This document shows positions 1 to 11,135 of a DNA stretch of 64,000 bases, piece after piece (position 1 is the first letter of the stretch; each line of letters starts with the position of its first letter). A program made the position numbers and the translations under genes. This DNA comes from Halichondria panicea (Eukaryota; Porifera; Demospongiae; Suberitida; Halichondriidae), in contig NC_087390.1 of the NCBI RefSeq assembly GCF_963675165.1, positions 5,804,250 to 5,868,249 on the forward strand, read 5' to 3'. The notes below the pieces were generated by a model. That model did no database searches. It saw only the letters and a list, made by a program, of their open reading frames with translations, and was not told the origin of the DNA.

Positions 1-352
1 TGACACTGGCAGACCGTATCCTACATACACAGGGAGTAGACCTAACCTGACAGGGCTGCTGTTGTCTGAAGCAGTACTCGGAGAAGGGAGCGATGGTGTT
101 GTGTATGAGGGAACGTATCAAGAGAATAAGGTCGCCGTGAAGGTGAGTGAGTGACTATACTAATTATATGTACACAGTCGGTACGGGTGGTGCAGGGCTC
201 AGATTATCGGAGCCATTTGCTATTTCTTGATTTATATATATATATATATAATATAGTAGTTATAGACTGAGTATAATTATGTTACATGTATGCACATAAT
301 TAGAGGCTATAGTTATGTGCTATGTTTGTTAATGTCGTGCATTCTCTCTAAT

Positions 353-455
353 CATACCGTACCCTCGCATTAATAGGCTCGTACGCAGTCCTCTAATAAG
401 CCTAAACTGCTTCAAGAAAAGGGTGGGCGTATTTTTGCGAGGGTATACAGTATAT
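353..455. repeat. Small palindromic element (MITE-like) in receptor intron
   Basis: About 100 bp with inverted ends (ATACCGTACCCTCGC at the left, GCGAGGGTATACAGTAT at the right). It lies in the intron before the helix C exon. The same element is present at about 8767-8875 and 18358-18466 in the other two receptor copies, so it predates the tandem duplication. Confidence 0.5.
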
Positions 456-731
456 TGGCAATTTGGTATTTGAATGCGGCATCGAATAATTCCATAATTA
501 CTGCAGGTTTTTCGGGAGAATTCCAGAGAGAGATTCTTCAGAGAGGTGGCAGTGTACACATCCTCCAGTGTCGACCACCAGAACATTCTCAAGTTCATCG
601 GACACGATGAGAAAGAGATGAGACTGGTGGTTGCACTGCACACCCGGGGCTCTGTGTACACTGTCATCCAGAGGCAGGTGCTGACGTTAGCTGAATTCCA
701 GCTCCTAGGAAAGTCAATATCATGTGGTGAG

Positions 732-923
732 TACCGTATAGCGGATTATTTTGAGGGTATAAATTTTCGCAGAAATGCCTTTAGAAAGGTTTTCAGGGAT
801 TTAGCATGCATGCAATAATAAATTCACGGTTATAAATGTTCGCGATATATACATGCTTAATCTGCGAAAACCACAAACATTAATTTTATACCCTCGAAAT
901 ATACCCGCTATTGATATACGGTA
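732..923. repeat. MITE in receptor intron, abutting a splice donor
   Basis: About 190 bp with inverted ends built around TACCGTATAGCGG and, further in, GAGGGTATAAATTTTCGCAG. The left end begins only five bases after the GT of the preceding splice donor at 727. Members of the same loose family, with ends near CCGTATAGCGGGTTATTTTC, occur at about 40770-40985, 59150-59470 and 62316-62482. Confidence 0.6.
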
Positions 924-2679
924 TATATCCTTTTGCCTGGCAATTTTCAAAACAGAATCCCCTTCAAGAAAGCTATATAATTATGTATAGCTGATATGAA
1001 AGTACACGGTAATTTTCTCAGCTATATCAAAGCGTATAACTCTATATATCTTTACTCTCTATTATAACTTTGGCTATAATTATATACACATGCATTACTG
1101 AGGATGTGAAGGTACGTATACTTTCGTAATTGTCTACTTATATATAGCGGGTAAATTTGGCGATTTGGTGAACAAGCTTAAGGTGAGGGTCACCAATGTT
1201 TCAGTTTGATACTTAGTCCCATGCAGAAGGTCATGGCAATCATGCTGCATGCATCGTCAAACCAACTACCTCATTCACTAAAATTAGTATTAGGCTCACA
1301 AATGTACCCGCTATATGTTATCTGGGAATTTCCTATAGCTTGCAATTGTCTCCGACGATTTCCTCAAAAGCCATTCTTTTGAAAATTTTCCTGAAATCTG
1401 AAGAAGCGAACTTATAAGGATATATAGGGTTCGATCCTTATAAAGTTCGTTTCTTCAAATGTTATTACCTGAAGTGCCGCTAAGACTCATACCACTAATA
1501 AACCACGATTCAGGAACCAATGACAGCCGGTACACCCATGTATGCCGCACCAGAGCTGATGAAAGTCAGGGTGAATAGTAGGACTGATGCTAAAGCTACT
1601 GATTCTTATTCCCTTGGTGTGGTTATATACGAGCTGTTAACCAGAACTCAACGAGATCAAGGTATGAATAAGTGTAATTTATGCGTTTAAGCAAGGAAAT
1701 AAGTTTATCGCATAAATAATAATTATAGCATTCTGCTTTCCGAGCCGCCACAACTTTTATGCTCACATATATTCTAGCACTATATACAAATATTATAGCT
1801 AGGCCCTAGTTTTGGCAGAAACACATCAAGTATAATTATATACATGCAATAATTATAGAGGTTATAGTACAACTTGATAGGTCGTTTATATTAGTGCAGC
1901 AACTTTGATGATGAATTGTACCCTCACCACTCACACACACACAGAGGAAGTGGAAGCGTACCGGCAACCGATGAGTGAGAAATTAGCTGGAATTCAACAG
2001 CCTACAATAGATGAGATGAGAAGGCACATTCACAACAACAGTTATAGACCAAATATCCCTAAAAAATTCGATGTGAGTTTCGTTTAATCAGTATTTCATT
2101 CCCGTAATATATTTTACCTCGATCCTCCGCACTAAAGAAGTACAATTGCAAACTCCACATGATACGTACTTTTGTTAATGACATATAATTATAGCACTCA
2201 AATAATAATATACACCGCAGGTATTTCCTGAGCTAGTCAAACTTGTACAAGACTTGTGGAGTGACGCTGCTGAGATCAGGCCGAAAGCAGAAGCAGCCTA
2301 CAATGCTTTTATTGAATTTGGGTTGTTAATTGTGAGTTATGGAATTAATAATAGACAAACAGTATAATAAAGTTGGTATTTAATAGCTAAACACTCAGAT
2401 TTTGTGCGAAAGTTGTAGTTAAATATCATTATGTATACATACATACTAATTTGGTATATAAATGGAGCTACATACTAACGTCTCTATGACTCTTGTTTGC
2501 AGGCATCTCGCAGTCTAGCCTCGACCTCGTGCACAGATGAACATCTATCCCACCAATCCTCCCTAGAGACTGCAGAGACTGCATTTTAACTATATATACT
2601 GTCTTAGGTCTATACCTTGTGAGTTAACACTGGCCTGGCCATGGTTAACTTGTTAAAGAACCTAGCTGTATAATTATAT

Positions 2680-2795
2680 TGTCTAGTATTTATTGTAAGT
2701 AGAACTGTACAGTTTTGTTTTGTCAGTAGAACCTGTGCAGTTTCAATTATTGTCTAGTATTTATTGTCAGTAGAAAACCTGTACAGTTTTTGTTT
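2680..2795. repeat. Minisatellite downstream of receptor copy 1
   Basis: Imperfect repeats of about 60 bp containing TATTGTCAGTAGAACCTG. The matching arrays downstream of copies 2 and 3 lie at 11218-11335 and 20820-20995. The third is longer, so copy number changed after the gene duplication. Confidence 0.6.
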
Positions 2796-4596
2796 TAATA
2801 ATAATTATTGTCAGCTAATGTTTATTGTTGGGGATAATGCGCATGCGCCACAAAGGCTTTGCAAAAGGTGGGTGGGGCATTGCAAGTATCATCCTGCCAT
2901 TTTAATAGAGGTCCCTCGTGGTTCCCTATCACAGATAGTAACTATAATTTATAGTATCTATGCTGGAAGTATCACAGAGCTAGAGCAGGGTAAGTTGCTT
3001 AAATGTGAATTAAATGCACATGTACGTACGTGTACATTTAGTATAAATCTAGACTGAGGCTGGTACACAAAGTTGTTTTTTAGCTTGTACTTAGCTTGTA
3101 TTGCTACAAGCTATAAACTCTCATAGCTAGCTACCTATAAGCAATGCTATTGTGTACATTAATATATACTCCCTTAGCTATAGGGATTAATGGTTGAGCC
3201 AGTGACAACCTGGCCAGCCAGCCAATTCCATTATTGTGTGTACTGTGTAGTGGTACGCCCACTTTCCACATCGATACAACATTGACAGCCACTGTATTGT
3301 GCATTGTGGTCAACTTTATGTATGCCATAATGGGTATAATTGGGGCGAGCGAAGCGAGTTCCTTTGTGAGTTTCTTACCTAGTGTGCAACGTTGAAATTT
3401 GGTCTGTCTGTCTGTGTGTGTTAGGCTCCTTCACTGGCCTTCAAGACGAAAGAAAAGGCCTGCTACTATATAACTGTTTGCGCATGCGCAAAATTATTGG
3501 ATAATTTTCCCCTAAAATTTCCATACTGCTCAGAAAAATATACTGTACAGACATAGTCATACACAGAGCTATATAGCTAGCTAGCTAGAGACAGAGCTGT
3601 AGGTTTGTTGCATAGCTATTTTCATTCTGATTGTAGACTTCACCAAGGTTAGTATTAGATGGGCGTGGCCTGTCCATATAGGCTACTGTCAGCTTTCACT
3701 CCGTTCAGACGATTGTCATCCACACTGTTGCAGGCTGTGAGTCTTTTGTTAACATAGCAGGCTAAGGGTAGCTATCAGAATGCTATCAGATGGGCTAGAA
3801 ACCTTCAATCGAATTTTCTCCTTCAATCTACTTCCATTTGTTGTGATGTCATAAAACGTTGTTATCCGTAGCCGCCAGATACCGGTAGATGGTTAGTGCA
3901 TACACAAGCAGTCGATACCAGGCCCACTTCCCTGATGATAGTGTGGCCTGGTATCGAGGCTATGTGTGTGTGTGTCTGTCATGGACTGGCACGATATTTG
4001 TTTTTCGTACTCGAGACCCTTTACCAACTTCTAGCGTGAATTAATGCGCATGGGCACAACTGGCTAGCTACACTAAGCTCTGACAAGACACAGACACTCT
4101 TGAGATCACAGGCACGCCTAGCCTGCATGTATTGTTGTCTTGTGATAATAAAAACCTTGCTTGGTCCACAATACAATAATATTAACTAACAAGGGGCACT
4201 TTCAAACTACTTTTACATTTCTTAACCTCATTATGACATTAACATTTTGACCAATCCAGGGGCCAGCCAGCGAGCCATGCAGCTCAGTCTCAGCTATATG
4301 GTCTCGGAGTCACTATAGCTAAATAGAGCGGTGAGGCTGACTGATCACATTAACACGGGTGAACTTAGACAAACCCTTAACTCAACCGCTTTCGCTCGCC
4401 CCCCCATGACACCTTGTGTCACTCTAGTTAATAGTTAGTTATGTGCAATGGTACTAAGTAATGATATAACTAAATGGAAATTTCATCTTGGGTTATAATC
4501 CTAAAGTGATCACTGTTTTGCTTGCTAACTTTGAGTGGGCCATAAAACAATTGTATATACCACCAGTACAAGTAGGCCTGGTAACATTACAACTAG

Positions 4597-4605
4597 ACAC
4601 ACACA

Positions 4606-4659
<54 letters not shown>

Positions 4660-4685
4660 CACCCACCCACACACACCCTCACCCA

Positions 4686-4738
<53 letters not shown>
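4597..4738. repeat. (CA)n microsatellite
   Basis: Interrupted CA-dinucleotide tract directly in front of the first SANT-gene exon. The TCAC interruptions and the paralogous tract at 13128-13258 differ slightly in repeat number. It creates long His/Thr and Cys/Val open frames on both strands that are not genes. Confidence 0.9.
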
Positions 4739-4739
<1 letters not shown>

Positions 4740-4744
4740 CACAC

Positions 4745-6291
4745 ATGCACACAGCCAGTATCCCATACTCAGAATGGAAGGAAGCCATTCACCTCAAGCA
4801 ACAAGACTCTCAACCCTCCGAACAACAAGATGAAAGTGATAAAGAAAGCGAAGAAGATGACAAAATCGAGGAGAAATCTATTAGGAGACGTTCTGGTCGG
4901 AAAACGTATCAAAATCAACTTCGTCAAAATGAAGTGCATCAAAAGGATCAAGCTGACACTGGAGAATCAAATCAAATCAGTGCTACAGATGAAGAGGTGT
5001 ACGAGTTAGGTAGCTACGAGGATCAGTTGGAGGCAGTAATGAACGACTTAGATGATGACAGTTACAAGACTGCGTCAAAGAAGAGCTCAAAACTCGCCGC
5101 CCCACAGAGCAGCGGTAACAAGACACTGGGTAGAAATAGAGAAGGCACAACTGAAGTCGAGACTGTGGAGAATATTGGAGCTGGTCAAAGAGCTAACGGA
5201 AAGACCCACAAAAACTCGAAATTGGAACACGAATCACTTGCCACTAATGACTCTGAGGATCAATGCAGGTAACTGCTGGTATTGCATATTTTGTTACTTA
5301 ATTACATGATCCTTACCAATTACATAAGTCTTTATTTTTGCCCACACAAGTATGCGTAATTCAATTAATCTCCTGCATAATATTTACCGGAGATTTCTCT
5401 TTTTTCCCCTGAGGCTAGCTCGTTGCCTAGTGATAACTGGAGCCAGTACCAACAGACTCAACTGGAGTGGGCCCTCTCTCACTATCCAAAGTTCTCTGAG
5501 GATCGCTGGGAAAATGTTTCTAGAGCTGTTCCTGGAAAATCAATGGTACGTACTCAAGGAGAAAATAAGCAAAGAGAGAATTCTATTTGAGCTTGAGAGT
5601 ACATAACCTTAAAATTGTTGTTGTGCTATTTTTGAATGTATGCTACTTTGTAATAATTATGATGTTGAGTTCTGGCAGCCACACAAAACAGAGCGTCAAC
5701 AAATTTGCAAACAATAATTGTGTTGTACAATGGAACAAAGTTTTAGCCATTATACAGAGGTGGCTTTTGTTGAGGTTTTTTTCTACACAAACTGTTCATT
5801 AGGGATAGGGACCTGGCCTCACAGTTGGCGTAGCCAGGATTTTGGGAAGGGCAGGGCTCAAATTGGTTTAGCATAGGCGCAGACTTTCATTGTAGTTTCT
5901 CTAAAAAAAGGTCATCACTTTTCCTCAGCAAGCATGCGCACATCGGATAGCCCTGCCCACATTTCAATTACATGACATCATTCTAGTAACTATGCATGCA
6001 GTAGAGCAGAATAGATTGACAGATCACGGTAATTCAAGCTAAGTTGAAATTGATGGAGCACAAAAGGGGGGGGGGCTCTAGCCCCATCAGCCCCCCTCTG
6101 CCTACGCCACTGGGTGGGCCATTTAGAGTTGTTCTACTGTATTAGCCATGTGTACAGTTTTTTGAGCCAGTCTTATACAAATCTGTTTGATTACTATGTT
6201 GTATTGTTTCACTGTGCAGGATGAGTGTATCAAGAGATGTAAGGAGTTGTTCGAAGCTGTCAGGAAGAGAAAAGTAGACACTGGCAGATAG
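4745..6291 (+). CDS. SANT/Myb-domain protein like the C-terminus of DNAJC1, copy 1
   Basis: Three exons: 4745-5268, 5431-5545 and 6220-6291 (TAG), giving 236 residues if the ATG at 4745 is used; alternatively the first exon starts at a 3' splice site near 4755 and more exons are missing. The first exon encodes a lysine/glutamate-rich, probably disordered acidic segment. The last two encode one SANT domain: [28 protein letters not shown], then [14 protein letters not shown] and a basic tail. The spacing and conserved residues (W, QQ, LE-AL, YP, DRW, VP-KS, CI-R) match the second SANT domain of DNAJC1 (ERdj1/MTJ1), an ER-membrane J protein. No J domain, membrane segment or first SANT domain is seen upstream, so this looks like a detached 3' fragment or a stand-alone SANT gene. 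Splice phases are consistent (2, then 0). Confidence 0.6.
5822..6112. repeat. MITE with GGCGTAG ends in SANT-gene intron 2
   Basis: About 290 bp bounded by CAGTTGGCGTAGCCAGG on the left and CCTCTGCCTACGCCACTG on the right, an imperfect inverted repeat. A run of G followed by C-rich sequence sits near the right end. The same element is at 14343-14633 in the second SANT gene. A related end with the same G-run occurs at about 27365-27420. Confidence 0.6.
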
Positions 6292-6582
6292 CTTAGTTCA
6301 CAGCAAACACACTCTTATTCATAATTCCATAATTATTTTATTAGGCAAACAGATTTGTAATTTTTGTGTTGAATTCAGTGACACATAATTATCTCAAACC
6401 TCATAATTAAAAATTGTCAATGTTAACAATTAGCAAAAATTTGGTCTACCTGCCCTGAATAAGTAGCAGTTAAGCCGCCCTCGAAAGTTACCTGTGATTG
6501 AATGCTGCAGCAGCTAGCTCAGATCAGAAGGACACTGGAGATATTCAAGAGTTGCATTTGTTCTGAGTCTGCACACTGCACC
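6292..6582. other. Spacer and presumed promoter of receptor copy 2
   Basis: The 290 bases between the SANT gene stop and the receptor start contain no gene. AGCTCAGAT at 6516-6524 is the unoccupied target site at which the paralogous spacer upstream of copy 3 carries a transposon. The region is likely to hold the copy 2 promoter; I see no clear TATA box. Confidence 0.5.
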
Positions 6583-9500
6583 ATGGCCAGTTGGAGAGAG
6601 ACCAGGTGCATAAAATATTGCAGAGAATTGCAGCTGCATTCTAGCTCAGTGTTTGTATAGCTATCAGTCTGATAATGCATGTGCATGTGTGAGTGATAGG
6701 TATAATTATTCATAGCCTCATAAATTAACAATAGCTAAGTTTGTGTTTTTATACTGCAATTGCTCTTCAGACTACTTTTTCACATTGTATTTTTGAATTT
6801 AAAGTGCTGACATTGCACAGGGGTGCAAGTGTGAGATTTTGAATGTCAATAGTATAGTAGATGAGCCCAACCTATTGGTCATACAAAACCACAAGTTGTA
6901 AAAATTGCTCATGCATGGGTAGGAATGCAACAGCTCACATCCTGTTACTCTCTAGAGATTCAGGCATGCATATCATATATCGCATGGGGAGGTCAGGTTT
7001 TTGTGTATGCATGGGGAAATTTCGTGGAGGTTAGCTTGCCCACGAAAATTATCCGCTATACATGTATAGAAATGGGGCAACGCCTAACTTGAGCCCTGAG
7101 CCTAACCATCCATTAATTTTGCAGCATGCATAATTACGTCATGCTTCGATGTTATGCACCTATACTTACCCTTACATGAAATAATTAATTTCATGCATGT
7201 GCAATATCATTGCCTAACTCATGCACTACAGTAAATGTTAATTGATGTACTCCCTTTTCATTCTGCAGCTTTCTCATATTGCTACTCACTTCAGTGTGCA
7301 TGACAATGCCCTCAAACTCATCAACGCAACCTGGTAAAACCCGCAAGTTGTTTTTATAAACCTTAATTTGATGTGACTCTTGCATAGGGAACATGCAATG
7401 TTTTGGCCTTTATACACAGAGGGTGCCTTTGTTGAGAGGTTGTTTTGTACACAAACTGTTCATTTGGGACCTGGCCGTTATATAGCAACTGGCCTTTATT
7501 CGGAGGTGGTTGTTAACAGAGGTTCCACTGCATGCATGTATATTAATTAAAAGGTCACTATACATTATACTTTGGACCCGCATGCACAGTTAAAAGCCTT
7601 TTTTTAAGTTATGTCCACACTGACAGTGACTTGCCTCATGCCCGCAGCCACTACAAGCATATATAGCTTCAATCCTTCACAGATTTTTACCCTTCGAATT
7701 GAAGGTGGGCGTGGGGACGAGGCTATCATTTACATGTGCACTAGCTGATTCACAAACTGCAATAATTTATAGGTACAAAACTGTAGTATAAACATGTATG
7801 GTCCAATTGCAGTTCCTCTTCCTGGACTACTTTGTGAGGTGATGGGTGAGATCCCCTTCGCTGTCTGCGAACCTACAGTATTTCCAGATCCAGTGTGTCA
7901 TGCGGTCTACCGATATAATGGCACAACATTCACACCATCAGTAAGATAATTAATTATAAACATATATCCTTCACGCATGCTTGCATGTTTGCATGTATAT
8001 TGGCCGGTGCCTAAATTCATTTTGTGTCTAACCAAAATTTAACGGATTATTTTTTTCAGCACTTATCTTGTCACTCGGGAGAACACTGTGTTCCATATAC
8101 TAATAACTGTATACTGGAATTGGTTTCTCCTTTCGAGGACGAGGACGGAAATTTAGAGTATTCTTGTTGCTGCAATGCCACATTGTGCAATCAAGAAAGA
8201 ACAGATGATAATGAACCTAGAATTATTTTCCCCATCCCTAATGAACCAATTACAACAACAACAACTACAACCGTTACCGTGACGATGGTACAAGGTCTAC
8301 CGGATGGCACCATTACTGCAATAGTGGTTACTCCTGCAATTATCGCCCTAGTCGTAGTAATGTTTGCTATCGGTGTCATCTTTTTCTGTTGGAAACGGTG
8401 CAGAAATGATGAATACCTAGTCACTAATGACACTGGCAGACCGTATCCTACATACACAGGGAGTAGACCTAACCTGACAGGGCTGCTGTTGTCTGAAGCA
8501 GTACTAGGAGAAGGGAGCGATGGTGTTGTGTATGAGGGAACGTATCAAGAGAATAAGGTCACCGTGAAGGTGAGTGAGTGACTATACTAATTATATGTAC
8601 ACAGTCGGTACGGGTGGTGCAGGGCTCAGATTATCGGAGCCATTTGCTATTTCTTGATTTATATATATATATATGTAGTAGTTATAGACTGAGTATAATT
8701 ATGTTACATGTATGCACATAATTAGAGGCTATATAGTTATGTGCTATGTTTGTTAATGTCGTGTAATCATACCGTACCCTCACATTAATAGGCCCGTGCA
8801 CAGTCCTCTAATAAGCCTAAACTGCTTCCAGAAAAGGGTGCATGGGCGTATTTTAGCGAGGGTATACAGTATATTGGCAATTTGGTATTTGAATGCGGCA
8901 TCGAATAATTCCATAATTACTGCAGGTTTTTCGGGAGAATTCCAGAGAGAGATTCTTCAGAGAGGTGGCAGTGTACACATCCTCCAGTGTCGACCACCAG
9001 AACATTCTCAAGTTCATCGGACACGATGAAAAAGAGATGAGACTGGTGGTTGCACTGCACACCCGGGGCTCTGTGTACACTGTCATCCAGAGGCAGGTGC
9101 TGACGTTAGCTGAATTCCAGCTCCTAGGAAAGTCAATATCATGTGGTGAGTACCGTATAGCGGATTATTTCGAGGGTATAAATTTTCGCAGAAATGCCTT
9201 TAGAAAGGTTTTCAGGGATTTAGCATGCATGCAATAATAAATTCACGGTTATAAATGTTCGCGATATATACATGCTTAATCCGCGAAAACCACAAACATT
9301 TATACCCTCGAAATATACCCGCTATTGATATACGGTGTATGTCCTTTTGCCTGGCAATTTTCAAAACAGAATCCCCTTCAAGAAAGCTATAATTATGTAT
9401 AGCTGATATGAAAGTACACGGTAATTTTCTCAGCTATAATCAAAGCGTATAACTCTATATATCTTTACTCTCTATTATAACTTTGGTTATAATTATATAC

Positions 9501-11135
9501 ACATGCAGGACTGGGATTCCTGCACAGAAGCAGGCCACCGTGCATAGTGCACGGTGATTTGAAAACTGGGAACATTCTGATGAAACACACGGGAGAAGCT
9601 GCTCTGGCAGACTTTGGCCACAGTAGGCAATTTTTTACTGAGGATGTGAAGGTACGCATACTTTCGTAATTGTCTACTTATATATAGCGGGTAAATTTGG
9701 CGATTTGGTGAACAAGCTTAAGGAGAGGGTCACCAATGTTTCAGTTTGATACTTAGTCCCATGCAGAAGGTCATGGCAATCATGCTGCATGCATCGTCAA
9801 ACCAACTACCTCATTCACTAAAATTAGTATTAGGCTCACAAATGTACCCGCTATATGTTATCTGGGAATTTCCTATAGCTTGCAATTGTCTCCGACGATT
9901 TCCTCAAAAGCCATTCTTTTGACAATTTTCCTGAAACCTGAAGAAGCGAACTTATAAGGATATATAGGGTTTGATCCTTATAAAGTTCGTTTCTTCAAAT
10001 GTTATTACCTGAAGTGCCGCTAAGACTCACCACTAATAAACCACGATTCAGGAACCAATGACAGCCGGTACACCCATGTATGCCGCACCAGAGCTGATGA
10101 AAGTCAGGGTGAATAGCAGGACTGATGCTAAAGCTACTGATTCTTATTCCCTTGGTGTGGTTATATACGAGCTGTTAACCAGAACTCAACGAGATCAAGG
10201 TATGAATAAGTGTAATTTATGCGTTTAAGCAAGGAAATAAGTTTATCGCATAAATAATAATTATAGCATTCTGCTTTCCGAGCCGCCACAACTTTTATGC
10301 TCACATATATTCTAGCACTATATACAAATATTATAGCTAGGCCCTAGTTTTGGCAGAAACACATCAAGTATAATTATATACATGCAATAATTATAGAGGT
10401 TATAGTACAACTTGATAGATCGTTTATATTAGTGCAGCAACTTTGATGATGAATTGTACCCTCACCACTCACTCACACACAGAGGAAGTGGAAGCGTACC
10501 GGCAACCGATGAGTGAGAAATTAGCTGGAATTCAACAGCCTACAATAAACGAGATGAGAAGGCACATTCACAACAACAGTTATAGACCAAATATCCCTAA
10601 AAAATTCGATGTGAGTTTCGTTTAATATTTCACTCCCGTAATATATTTTACCTCGATCCTCCGCACTAAAGAAGTACAATTGCAAACTCCACATGATACG
10701 TACTTTTGTTAATGACATATAATTATAGCACTCAAATAATAATATACACCGCAGGTATTTCCTGAGCTAGTCAAACTTGTACAAGACTTGTGGAGTGACG
10801 CTGCTGAGACCAGGCCGAAAGCAGAAGCAGCCTACAATGCTTTTATTGAATTTGGGTTGTTAATTGTGAGTTATGGAATTAATAATAGACAAACAGTATA
10901 ATAAAGTTGGTATTTAATAGCTAAACACTCAGATTTTGTGCGACAGTTGTAGTTAAATATCATTATGTATACATACAAACTAATTTGGTATATAAATGGA
11001 GCTACATACTAACGTCTCTATGACTCTTGTTTGCAGGCACCTCGCAGTCTAACCTCGACCTTGGCCTCAGCCTCGTGCACAGATGAACATCTATCCCACC
11101 AATCCTCCCTAGAGACTGCAGAGACTGCATTTTAA
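6583..11135 (+). CDS. TGF-beta/activin-type receptor serine/threonine kinase, copy 2
   Basis: Ten exons: 6583-6605, 7269-7333, 7813-7940, 8060-8569, 8926-9145, 9509-9651, 10052-10199, 10483-10610, 10755-10865 and 11037-11135; 524 residues. Signal peptide MASWRETSFLILLLTSVC is split by the first intron. The cysteine-rich ectodomain ends in CCCNATLCN, the hallmark of the three-finger ectodomain of activin/BMP/TGF-beta receptors. A Thr-rich stalk follows, then one membrane helix at about residues 157-183. The kinase starts near residue 220: GEGSDGVV loop, VTVK lysine, FFREV helix C, HGDLKTGN catalytic loop, ADFG, YAAPE, DSYSLG, TRPK. There is no GS box, so it is closer to type II receptors, which bind ligand and phosphorylate type I partners. 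HGD replaces the usual HRD. The start of exon 8 could instead be 10438; 10483 matches the family better. No downstream exon is missing. Confidence 0.8.
8767..8875. repeat. Small palindromic element in receptor copy 2 intron
   Basis: Copy of the element at 353-455, in the same intron position. Confidence 0.5.
9151..9338. repeat. MITE in receptor copy 2 intron
   Basis: Copy of the element at 732-923, again starting five bases after the splice donor at 9146. Its right side carries a small deletion relative to copy 1. Confidence 0.6.

Larger units (their letters stand above)
1..2589 (+). pseudogene. TGF-beta-type receptor kinase, copy 1 (left-truncated, catalytic exon deleted)
   Basis: This is the 3' part of the first of three tandem receptor-kinase genes; the ectodomain exons lie off the left edge. 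Exons by comparison with copies 2 and 3: 1-142 (juxtamembrane and glycine loop GEGSDGVV, VAVK lysine), 507-726 (helix C region), 1514-1661 (APE to DSYSLG), 1945-2072, 2221-2331 and 2503-2589 (stop TAA). The exon that carries HGDLK and DFG in the other copies is missing: sequence jumps at about 1094 from the intron into the last bases of that exon, a 127-bp deletion that also removes the 3' splice site. The lost exon is 143 nt, so joining the flanking exons shifts the frame. It is therefore very likely kinase-dead or a pseudogene. The remaining exons are otherwise open and nearly identical to copy 2. Confidence 0.8.
2590..4744. other. Intergenic spacer between receptor copy 1 and SANT gene copy 1
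   Basis: I see no gene here. It holds a small minisatellite (2680-2795), a hairpin with arms at 3912-3924 and 3945-3957 (TCGATACCAGGCC and its complement), and a CA/TG microsatellite near its right end. Most of the spacer recurs with few changes at 11136-13265, and its first part at 20732-21515. Confidence 0.7.

Noticed and set aside
2764-3057. 97-codon frame downstream of receptor copy 1
   Set aside because: Its paralogue at 11234-11479 is frameshifted and different in length although the DNA is nearly identical, so it is not under coding constraint.
4488-5009. Long open frames through the CA tract, on both strands (also at 13013-13354 and 21963-22297)
   Set aside because: They are dinucleotide repeats read in frame, giving only His/Thr or Cys/Val runs. 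Only the frame continuing into the SANT exon beyond the tract has support.
8191-8457. 88-codon minus-strand frame opposite the receptor transmembrane exon (repeated at 17773-18039)
   Set aside because: It is the antisense of the Thr-rich stalk and membrane helix of a well supported exon.
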